Assembly (NCBI GenBank): GCA_027622115.1
Contig: JAQBZS010000651.1
Span: 1 to 5,007, forward strand
DNA: 5,007 bases
Direction: 5' to 3'
DNA from: Planctomycetota bacterium
Lineage (GTDB): Bacteria > Planctomycetota > Planctomycetia > Planctomycetales > Planctomycetaceae
Below, piece after piece: positions 1 through 5,007 of the stretch (position 1 is the first letter of the stretch; each line of letters begins with the position of its first letter). The notes under the pieces were generated by a model. The model saw nothing but the letters and a program-made list of their open reading frames with translations, was not told where the DNA came from and did not search any database. A program made the translations under genes and the position numbers.

Positions 1-2
1 AT

Positions 3-59
3 TGGTTTGCTGATGACGCACCAACGGTTTACGACCTCGACTCACCCTACAGTGAATAA
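3..59 (+). CDS. Possible C-terminal tail of a plus-strand gene (partial)
   Basis: Reading in frame from base 3 gives 18 open codons ending at TAA (57-59). The peptide is acidic and ordinary-looking, ending in DLDSPYSE, which resembles a natural protein C-terminus more than the other frames do. If real, the gene enters from beyond the left edge and converges on purA with a 29-bp gap. Against this, 18 codons can stay open by chance, and another plus frame is also open from base 1 to a TAG at 67-69. No function can be assigned. Confidence 0.3.
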   Translation, partial: WFADDAPTVYDLDSPYSE

Positions 60-88
60 TCCGGGCTAGAGACGGGTAACGCTCGCCG

Positions 89-1372
89 TCAGTCGCAAAA
101 GATCGTCTGTTCACGATCCGGCCCAACGGAAATCATCGTCACCGGGACTTCCATCAAGTCCGTGATCGCCTTGACGTAATTGCGAGCCTTCGCAGGCAAC
201 CCATCGACGGTCCGCACGCCCGTGATGTCGGTTTTCCATCCGGGCATGGTCCGATAGATCGGCTTGGCTTTCGCAATCGCTGCGATGTGACTCGGAAAGT
301 CCGTCGTCCGTTGCCCGTCGATTTCGTAGGCCTCGCAAATCTTGATCTCGTCAAGTTCGTCCAGCACGTCCAACAGCGCGAGCGTCACACAATCCACGCC
401 GCTGACTCGCCCACCATAAGCAGTGGCCACCGCATCAAACCAACCGCAACGCCGCGGACGCCCGGTCACCGTTCCATATTCGTGGCCCCGCTCTCGGATG
501 TGGTTACCGGTGTCGTCCAGTAACTCGGTCGGAAACGGGCCGGCCCCCACGCGAGTCGTATAGGCCTTGACCACGCCGATCATGCGGTCGATCAGTCGTT
601 CGGAAACGCCGCTCCCGCTATGCACGCCGCAGCCGGAGCTATTGGACGACGTGACAAACGGAAACGTCCCGTGGTCGACATCCAGCAGCGCGCCTTGAGC
701 ACCTTCAAACAGGATCCTCTTGTTCGCCTTGAGTTGGCGGTGCAAGAAGGCCGACGTATCCGTAACGTAAGGTCGCAGACGCTCGGCATATTGCATGTAT
801 TCTTCGAAGATCTCGCTCGCCGTGGGCAGCTTGGCCTCCGGATCCAGTGCCTTGAAAACGGTCAGCTTTTCGGCGACGACGGTTTCAAGCTTTTGGCGGA
901 ATAAGTCGGGGTAGTACATGTCACCGATGCGAATGGCCTGCGTACGACCGATCTTGTCGCGATAGCACGGTCCGATCCCGCGCATGGTGGTTCCGATCGC
1001 GTCGGCTTTGCGAAGATTCTCGGAAATGCGTTCTTCTTCTCGGTGGTACGGGAAGATGACGTGGGCTCGATCGCTGATCAACAGCCGCCCGTCCGCCGAG
1101 CCTCGCCGCAGCTCGATGGCATCGAGTTCCTCCAGAAACGCCTTCGGGTTGATGACGACTCCCGGTGCCAGCACCGACGTCACTCGGTTGTTGAGGATAC
1201 CGGCAGGCATGAGCGACAGCTTGTACGTCTCGCCATCAAATTTGACCGTGTGCCCCGCGTTATTTCCGCCCAAATACCGCACGACGATATCGTGGTCATT
1301 CGTCAGCAAGTCAACGACCTTGCCTTTCGCTTCGTCGCCCCATTGAAGCCCGATCACCGACGTCGCCGACAT
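89..1372 (-). CDS. purA: Adenylosuccinate synthetase (IMP-aspartate ligase)
   Basis: Cytoplasmic enzyme that condenses IMP and aspartate using GTP to give adenylosuccinate, the first committed step from IMP to AMP. The 427 residues match the usual bacterial length (about 430) and align end to end with E. coli PurA from memory. Visible signatures are the P-loop WGDEAKGK (residues 11-18) with catalytic Asp13, GGNNAGHT (35-42) with catalytic His41, the IMP loop IGTTMRGIGP (126-135) with Thr129, Arg143 for the neighbouring subunit's IMP site, FEGAQGALLDVDHGT (222-236), VGAGPFPTE (275-283), GTVTGRPRRCGW (300-311) and the guanine-site SVGPDR (415-420). The start is the ATG at 1372 because homology begins there; the 34-codon upstream extension is Cys-rich and unlike PurA. 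The upstream GGAAACGAG gives only a weak ribosome site. Oddities are Ala for Gly in the P-loop and LALLD where E. coli has LTKLD. The fold appears intact, so activity is expected. Confidence 0.97.
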   Translation of the reverse strand: MSATSVIGLQWGDEAKGKVVDLLTNDHDIVVRYLGGNNAGHTVKFDGETYKLSLMPAGILNNRVTSVLAPGVVINPKAFLEELDAIELRRGSADGRLLISDRAHVIFPYHREEERISENLRKADAIGTTMRGIGPCYRDKIGRTQAIRIGDMYYPDLFRQKLETVVAEKLTVFKALDPEAKLPTASEIFEEYMQYAERLRPYVTDTSAFLHRQLKANKRILFEGAQGALLDVDHGTFPFVTSSNSSGCGVHSGSGVSERLIDRMIGVVKAYTTRVGAGPFPTELLDDTGNHIRERGHEYGTVTGRPRRCGWFDAVATAYGGRVSGVDCVTLALLDVLDELDEIKICEAYEIDGQRTTDFPSHIAAIAKAKPIYRTMPGWKTDITGVRTVDGLPAKARNYVKAITDLMEVPVTMISVGPDREQTIFCD

Positions 1373-1430
1373 AACTCGTTTCCAATCGCAGCATCGGCAT
1401 TCTCCAAGTGCGGAAGGCCGAAGACAGTGG

Positions 1431-1451
1431 GCTTGCGGGTCACATGCAAGC
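1431..1451. repeat. Short inverted repeat upstream of purA
   Basis: GCTTGC (1431-1436) and GCAAGC (1446-1451) form a perfect 6-bp inverted repeat with a 9-bp spacer, about 60 bp before the purA start codon. It could be an operator or a leader hairpin for purA. No convincing -35/-10 pair was found next to it, and a 6-bp repeat of this kind arises easily by chance. Confidence 0.25.
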
Positions 1452-1553
1452 AAACATGACAGCGCATACAACAACCAAGCGGGAACTGCACGCGCACAAA
1501 GCCGGTGAGTCTAGTCGTCACACATTCCGCGAACCACCAAGCGGCTCGGGACC

Positions 1554-1573
1554 ATCGATCTTCGCAAATCGAT
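1554..1573. repeat. ATCGAT inverted/direct repeat in the intergenic region
   Basis: ATCGAT occurs at 1554-1559 and 1568-1573, eight bases apart. The word is itself a palindrome, so the pair is both a direct and an inverted repeat, with two further pairing bases inside after one mismatch. It lies between the response regulator stop and purA. It could be a dyad operator or a second weak hairpin in the regulator's 3' end; the sequence does not decide. Confidence 0.2.
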
Positions 1574-1580
1574 AAGTAGG

Positions 1581-1606
1581 CCGGAACAAGCTCTGCGCAG
1601 TTCCGG
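1581..1606 (-). terminator. Candidate hairpin after the response regulator gene
   Basis: CCGGAAC (1581-1587) and GTTCCGG (1600-1606) are perfect 7-bp reverse complements around a 12-base loop, which contains a further 2-bp GC pairing. Read on the minus strand, the hairpin starts 25 bases after the regulator stop codon, where a terminator would sit. It lacks a proper U-tract: the following bases are CCTACTTATC. It may therefore be a weak or factor-assisted terminator, or an mRNA 3'-end stabiliser. Confidence 0.35.
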
Positions 1607-1631
1607 AGTTCCGCAGTTCGCGTGTTTTCAA

Positions 1632-2099
1632 TCAAGACGCGGCCTGCGGCTGACCCTCAACTTCGGCGATGTATTGCAAAAGCCGATCGCGTTGATTTGT
1701 CACGTGTCGCATCCGCAACAGCAGACGCACGCTCGTTCTCAACTCCAAGCCGTTGACGGGCTTGGTCAAGAAATCGTCGCAGCCGGCCGCGACTGCCTTT
1801 TCCATGTCGCCCATCTCGTTCAACGCCGTGACCATCAGGATGGGAATGTCCTTGGACGACTCGTCGTGTTTCAGTTGCTGACACACTTCGTAGCCGCTGA
1901 GTTTGGGCATCATGATGTCCAGCAGCAGTAAGTCCGGCTGAAATTCCGCAACTTGTTCCAGCGTCTCTTGCCCGTCGTAGGCCATGCGGATCTCGTAACC
2001 CTCATTCGCGAGATACGCGTCCAAAAGCTCGCAATTCTGCTGGTTGTCGTCTGCGATGAGAATCTTGGGATCACTCATTCTCGAATCGTCGTCGAGCAT
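1632..2099 (-). CDS. Single-domain response regulator (CheY/DivK-like receiver)
   Basis: A 155-residue cytoplasmic phosphotransfer protein made of one receiver (REC) domain and no DNA-binding or enzymatic output domain. The acidic pocket is Asp17-Asp18 in ILIADDNQQN, the phospho-acceptor is Asp61 in LLLLDIMMPKLSG, and the switch residues are Thr91 (MVTA) and Lys113 (LTKP); all key residues are present, so it should be phosphorylatable. Residues after about 125 form an Arg-rich helix (LLLRMRHVTNQRDRLLQYI) and a short polar tail, as often seen in receivers that work through protein partners. The ATG at 2099 is preferred over the internal ATG at 2078 because CAGGA sits 8 bases upstream of it, though the REC fold itself starts near residue 12. 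It begins 55 bp after the giant protein gene on the same strand, with no hairpin between, so the two may be co-transcribed. The partner histidine kinase is not in the window, and the output is unknown. Confidence 0.94.
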   Translation of the reverse strand: MLDDDSRMSDPKILIADDNQQNCELLDAYLANEGYEIRMAYDGQETLEQVAEFQPDLLLLDIMMPKLSGYEVCQQLKHDESSKDIPILMVTALNEMGDMEKAVAAGCDDFLTKPVNGLELRTSVRLLLRMRHVTNQRDRLLQYIAEVEGQPQAAS

Positions 2100-2107
2100 G
2101 GTGTTTG

Positions 2108-2112
2108 TCCTG
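2108..2112 (-). promoter_or_regulatory. Shine-Dalgarno site deciding the regulator start
   Basis: The minus strand reads CAGGA here, with 8 bases between the AGGA core and the ATG at 2099. This is good spacing for a ribosome binding site. The alternative ATG at 2078 has only a GAG too close to the codon, so this site favours the longer protein. Confidence 0.6.
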
Positions 2113-2154
2113 CCGGTGAATTGATCGGGATTGGTTGGTGGCCGAGAAGTTAGA

Positions 2155-5007
2155 TCACTTTGAACGTCGTTTCAACTTCCGTACAAGTCGTGCCGCCGCG
2201 CTGACGGACCCTTTCTTAAACCGACCCATCAACGTGTCGACTCGGTCGGACCACCGAGCCGCCGCACCAACCGCGACTGCCGCACCCAACGCGGCTGCAG
2301 CCGGCGACGTCGCATCCGTGGATGATTCCACGTCGCCGTTTCCAGCAACTCCAACGGCGATGTTCGGAATCGAACCGGGCAGCAGTTCAGAAGTATCGAC
2401 CGCCACCTGTTCCGTCCGCTTCCGTTTCGGTTGCCAATCTTCCCAGAACGAGTCGTCGGACACAGTCGGTTCGTCGTCGGTATTCGTAGGCCGAGTTCCC
2501 CTTGGATCGACTTCGTTCGGTCGCGGGAAATCGACGCGGGACTGTTCTTCGCCATCGGGCCCCGCCTTCGCGGCCTTCTCGACGGCCTTCTTTTTGGCGG
2601 GAGCATCCGCGTCCTTCTTTTCCTCTTTCTTTTGCTTCGCTTCGGGCGTGGTGTCGTCGACATTCTTCTTCTCTTCGACCTGGCCTTCACCCGCATCCGG
2701 AGCCGCTTTCCCTTCAAGAACTCGGACCGAAATGATCAAGCGGGCCTGCTTCTCGCCGGCTTCCTGAAGATAGATGCGATACCGGCCATCGGGCAGACGC
2801 TCGAACAACTTGGGCAGGTCGTCCAAGACGTTTTCGTCCAATCGAATGTCTTTGCCGATCGTGTCCCCATTCGGCGCGATGACTCGCAACAACACGATTC
2901 GAACTTGACTGACTTCCGTTTGAATGACGACCGCGCTCGCCTCTTCGTTTTGCGTTGCAGTCGGAGCTGGCGTGTTGTCCGCGATGACATCCGTGACCGT
3001 GGTCGTCGCCAAATCGATTTCGCGAACTTCAACGGCCGTTTGTTCGCCTCCAGCCCCAAGGACACCCGGCAATTCAGCTTCAAGATTAATCTTACGAAAT
3101 TGATTCGTTGCTTGCGCAAGATCCGTTCCGCCGAAAGCTTTGCCATCTTCAACGGTGATGGCGACCGTGTTGTTGTGTCGCACAATGAACGATATTGGGA
3201 ATGCCGCCGCCGGGTTGGGTCGGTTGTTTGATTCCAGTGCGTTGTAGGTGTGATAGAACCGATAGGAAGCACCGCCCGTTGGTATTAAGAACACCGTGGC
3301 GTTAGGTACGTCCGCAACGTCCTCACTTCCTTCCGACCTACTTGCCACGGCATACGTGTGTTGAAAGTCCGACTGGCGATCTCCCCAATCAACGATCACG
3401 ATCAAATTCGTTTCGGATGCTATGCCGTTCGTGCCGGCTGTGCCCACGGTCATCGTCAAGGACGTGCGACCGGAAATGTCCACCAAGGGAACCGCATTGT
3501 CCTCGGCGCTAAAGAACGGCGGAACGGTCTTGGTGACATTCGTACTCGAAGTTGCGGAAGTCGCGCCAACTTGCGTTTGCAGGATGACATCGTCACCGAA
3601 AATGCTGCCGTTGCCGTTGGAATCACTAACGGTTTTCGAATGAAGACTGATGAGTGCTGTTTCTCCAGACAGCGGGTCGGCTCCCAGCGGGTTCGAAACG
3701 GGCACGAGACCGACGACCACCTGATTCATACGACTCACGCTCAAGGATTCCGTCGTGGCACTCAGGACCGGCTTGACGCTATCTTTGACCGAATCGGCGA
3801 TGGAGAACCCGCCGCCTGCGGTCACATTGATCAGCCCCAAGTCTCGCTCGACCGGTCCGGTAAGGTCTCGGCCTGGCGATTCGGTGGGCGGAATTTGATT
3901 TTTTCGGTCATCCGTCTTGTCCACTTTGTTTGTGGCGGCCGTAACGGAAACATTCGAACCGAGAGACAAATCTTTCCCAGCATTGATACTAATCACGCCC
4001 TGCTCGGCGACTCCTCCGGTCAATACATCGATCTTCACCGTCTCGTTAGTGCCAGCGCTACGTTGCAACTTGACATCGCTAGCAAGCGTTATCGAGCCAC
4101 CCGCGTCAAACCGGATTTGCGCACTCATGTTTGGTGCATCCACTGTCGTTGTCACCGGGGTGGCGGTGGCGGCTAGGATTGCACTTGTTTCAATCGTTGG
4201 AGCGGCGCCCGACGACGGTTGCACGACAATATTGTCACCGGCTGTCAGAACGATGTTGCCCCCGAACCCAGTGGTCACGTTGGCATGAATCGTCAAGTGA
4301 TCCGTGTCGGCGGCATTACTGTCGTTTGCTGCGGCGGTTAAGCGAATGTCTCCGCCCTGATCGGTTGTGATGGCATCCGCCACGGTGAGAGGGCTCAAGT
4401 TGGTGACAATGATGTCGCCCTTCTTGTTTGTTGCACCAGCGAGATCATCACCCGTACCGGGGCTGTCGACAGTCCCAATCGTTAGCAACCCACCGTTTCT
4501 TGAGTTCTCGATCTCGATGTCACTCTTGGCCGCATCGTTCGAGTTGTTGGAAGCCGCCACCAACGCCAGCGACGTTTCCAAAGCGTTGTCATGCCCAATG
4601 CCGACTTGAGCACGCAGCACGGCTGCGTTTCCAACCAGTTCGGGCGACGCGTCCGAACCGTCTTTGATTGCACCGTTCACCGATGTCACCACGATCGTTC
4701 CCGCCGTCTTGATCTGCGAGATTGTGATGTCCCCTCCCGCACCCGTCGTGGCAATCTCGATCCGATCGCTAGCCGATGTGTTTGTTGTCTGCAAATCGGA
4801 AAGCTCTACGTCGGTGATTTCATCAACCGTGCTGTTGAAGTTCACGCGGTTCACCGACACCGGGCCAACACTCCCAACGATGATCGCATCGGTTTCCAAC
4901 AAGAAGATGCCCGAAGCGGCTCGTGCGGCAACTTGATCAACCGTGACTCGGATCGCGTTCGTATTGTCGAAAACCGACTCAGCCGCTACCGCACTGTCAA
5001 GCCCGAT
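2155..5007 (-). CDS. Giant filamentous-haemagglutinin-like surface protein, C-terminal part (5' partial)
   Basis: The frame is open from the right edge to TGA at 2155-2157, giving 950 codons with no start. The TTG at 4902 is not a plausible start because the same style of sequence continues upstream of it for 35 more codons. Window residues 1 to about 405 are Gly/Asn/Thr-rich beta-strand repeats with recurring motifs such as AGGDITI, LTIGTVD, QGGDIRLTA and GGNIVLTAGDNIVV, typical of beta-helical filamentous haemagglutinin-type proteins. Residues about 395-640 are beta-rich and contain VDWGD and two HTY motifs resembling a PKD-type fold. Residues 692-769 form a compact module with DGRYRIYL. 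Then come a Lys/Glu/Ala-rich linker, a Trp/Asp patch (SFWEDWQPKRKR), an Ala-rich hydrophobic stretch (902-917) and a basic end (KLKRRSK). No cysteines were seen. By family analogy it is exported and surface-associated, perhaps in adhesion or matrix; this is inference. No catalytic motif was recognised. Confidence 0.9.
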   Translation of the reverse strand: MGLDSAVAAESVFDNTNAIRVTVDQVAARAASGIFLLETDAIIVGSVGPVSVNRVNFNSTVDEITDVELSDLQTTNTSASDRIEIATTGAGGDITISQIKTAGTIVVTSVNGAIKDGSDASPELVGNAAVLRAQVGIGHDNALETSLALVAASNNSNDAAKSDIEIENSRNGGLLTIGTVDSPGTGDDLAGATNKKGDIIVTNLSPLTVADAITTDQGGDIRLTAAANDSNAADTDHLTIHANVTTGFGGNIVLTAGDNIVVQPSSGAAPTIETSAILAATATPVTTTVDAPNMSAQIRFDAGGSITLASDVKLQRSAGTNETVKIDVLTGGVAEQGVISINAGKDLSLGSNVSVTAATNKVDKTDDRKNQIPPTESPGRDLTGPVERDLGLINVTAGGGFSIADSVKDSVKPVLSATTESLSVSRMNQVVVGLVPVSNPLGADPLSGETALISLHSKTVSDSNGNGSIFGDDVILQTQVGATSATSSTNVTKTVPPFFSAEDNAVPLVDISGRTSLTMTVGTAGTNGIASETNLIVIVDWGDRQSDFQHTYAVASRSEGSEDVADVPNATVFLIPTGGASYRFYHTYNALESNNRPNPAAAFPISFIVRHNNTVAITVEDGKAFGGTDLAQATNQFRKINLEAELPGVLGAGGEQTAVEVREIDLATTTVTDVIADNTPAPTATQNEEASAVVIQTEVSQVRIVLLRVIAPNGDTIGKDIRLDENVLDDLPKLFERLPDGRYRIYLQEAGEKQARLIISVRVLEGKAAPDAGEGQVEEKKNVDDTTPEAKQKKEEKKDADAPAKKKAVEKAAKAGPDGEEQSRVDFPRPNEVDPRGTRPTNTDDEPTVSDDSFWEDWQPKRKRTEQVAVDTSELLPGSIPNIAVGVAGNGDVESSTDATSPAAAALGAAVAVGAAARWSDRVDTLMGRFKKGSVSAAARLVRKLKRRSK
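2158..2304 (-). other. Ala-rich hydrophobic stretch and basic tail (possible envelope anchor)
   Basis: The protein ends with SPAAAALGAAVAVGAAARW (coded at about 2251-2307), followed by some 30 residues rising in basic charge to VRKLKRRSK. Hydrophobic stretch plus Arg/Lys end is the general layout of C-terminal sorting or membrane tails. The stretch is short and Ala-dominated, so it may instead be a simple helix. No LPXTG, PEP-CTERM or GlyGly-CTERM signature was seen. Confidence 0.4.
2542..2682 (-). other. Lys/Glu/Asp/Ala-rich low-complexity linker
   Basis: Roughly 47 residues (QVEEKKN to GPDGEEQ) are dominated by Lys, Glu, Asp and Ala, including KQKKEEKKDADAPAKKKAV. It is likely disordered or an extended charged helix, unlike the Gly/Thr/Asn-rich body before it. 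It probably spaces the folded domains from the tail, for example across the cell wall or periplasm; that role is inference. Confidence 0.7.
2701..2934 (-). other. Compact C-terminal module with DGRYRIYL motif
   Basis: About 78 residues, from AVVIQTEVSQVRIVLLRV to SVRVLEGKAAP, alternate hydrophobic residues as in a small beta sandwich. They contain the striking block LFERLPDGRYRIYLQEAGEKQARLI in its middle. I recall similar 'LPDGRYRIYL' blocks near the C-termini of very large planctomycete proteins, but cannot verify this here. It stands between the beta-rich body and the low-complexity tail, so it may be the last folded domain before an anchor. Confidence 0.45.
3244..3411 (-). other. PKD-like segment of the giant protein
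   Basis: The segment begins with ETNLIVIVDWGD, followed by QHTY and, about 35 residues later, by YRFYHTY. A WGD after a beta strand and a closing HTY are the hallmark positions of PKD and related Ig-like folds in extracellular proteins. The strand after it (PISFIVRHN, just downstream) fits the last strand. The stretch between the two HTY motifs would be an insertion loop. A clean domain boundary cannot be drawn by eye. Confidence 0.45.
3799..5007 (-). other. Degenerate beta-helix repeat region of the giant protein
   Basis: About 400 residues carry repeated short strands closed by Gly-Gly or Gly-Asp turns: GAGGDITI, NGGLLTIGTV, KGDIIVT, QGGDIRLTA, FGGNIVLTAGDNIVV, AGGSITLASDVKL and GVISINAGKDLSLGSNV. 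The order 'GIG..NALET, LTIGTVD, GDIIVT, PLTVADAITT, GGDIRLTA, LTAGDNI' matches a module I recall from long filamentous-haemagglutinin-type proteins of environmental bacteria. The DNA repeats are too diverged to be recent tandem copies. Confidence 0.65.

Noticed and set aside
1..88. tRNA, attachment site or terminator in the left flank
   Set aside because: No cloverleaf, no GTTCRANYC-like T-arm and no hairpin with a T-run on either strand; the best stem (2-6 with 20-24) is only 5 bp.
1373..1474. 34-codon N-terminal extension of purA starting at 1474
   Set aside because: The added residues are Cys-rich and unlike any PurA N-terminus, while the ATG at 1372 puts Asp13 and His41 at their standard positions.
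1373..1631. Purine riboswitch upstream of purA
   Set aside because: No conserved purine-aptamer core or paired P1-P2-P3 arrangement could be recognised; only short unrelated dyads are present.
1354..1635. 93-codon minus-strand frame filling the regulator-purA gap, with a CMRCH string resembling a haem c motif
   Set aside because: It needs a TTG start, runs into the purA coding sequence, and is rich in Cys, Arg and Trp as non-coding frames in GC-rich DNA often are. A single CxxCH with no export signal is likely chance.
2229..2717. 162-codon minus-strand frame, extremely Arg/Lys-rich
   Set aside because: It is the +1 shadow of the Lys/Glu-rich linker and tail of the giant protein; the main frame is continuous and coherent through the same bases.
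3358..4176. 272-codon plus-strand frame antisense to the giant protein
   Set aside because: Arg/His/Gly/Cys-rich translation with no domain sense; explained as a shadow of the coding bias of the opposite strand. The frames at 2431-3231 and 2135-2767 are rejected for the same reason.
4900..4902. TTG as the start codon of the giant protein
   Set aside because: The same frame stays open to the window edge with similar composition, and no signal peptide or ribosome site supports a start here.

Overview
The window looks like a chromosomal segment of a planctomycete, most likely from the Rhodopirellula/Pirellulaceae neighbourhood. The grounds are indirect: moderately GC-rich coding sequence, a purA with a distinctive 'WGDEAKGK' P-loop, and part of a very large beta-rich surface-type protein with a basic C-terminal tail. 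This assignment is inference from sequence style, not from a marker gene.

Layout, left to right: positions 3-59 may hold the last 18 codons of a plus-strand gene that runs off the left edge (weak call). Positions 89-1372 (minus) encode a complete adenylosuccinate synthetase, PurA. Positions 1373-1631 are a 259-bp intergenic region with three short inverted repeats and no gene I can support. Positions 1632-2099 (minus) encode a single-domain CheY/DivK-like response regulator preceded by a good Shine-Dalgarno sequence. Positions 2155-5007 (minus) are the C-terminal 950 codons of a giant filamentous-haemagglutinin-like protein whose beginning lies beyond the right edge.

The three main genes share the minus strand, so transcription would run giant protein, then response regulator, then purA. 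The 55-bp gap between the first two has no visible hairpin, which allows co-transcription. The 259-bp gap before purA, with a hairpin just after the regulator stop, suggests purA is a separate housekeeping unit. Its function (AMP synthesis) has no obvious link to the other two.

The giant protein reads as degenerate beta-helix repeats, then a beta-rich part with a PKD-like WGD...HTY signature, then a compact C-terminal module, a Lys/Glu/Ala-rich linker, an Ala-rich hydrophobic stretch and an Arg/Lys tail. That order is consistent with an exported, envelope-attached adhesin or matrix protein. I saw no mobile element, CRISPR array, RNA gene or defence system. The most interesting material is the C-terminal half of the giant protein and its pairing with an orphan receiver protein.
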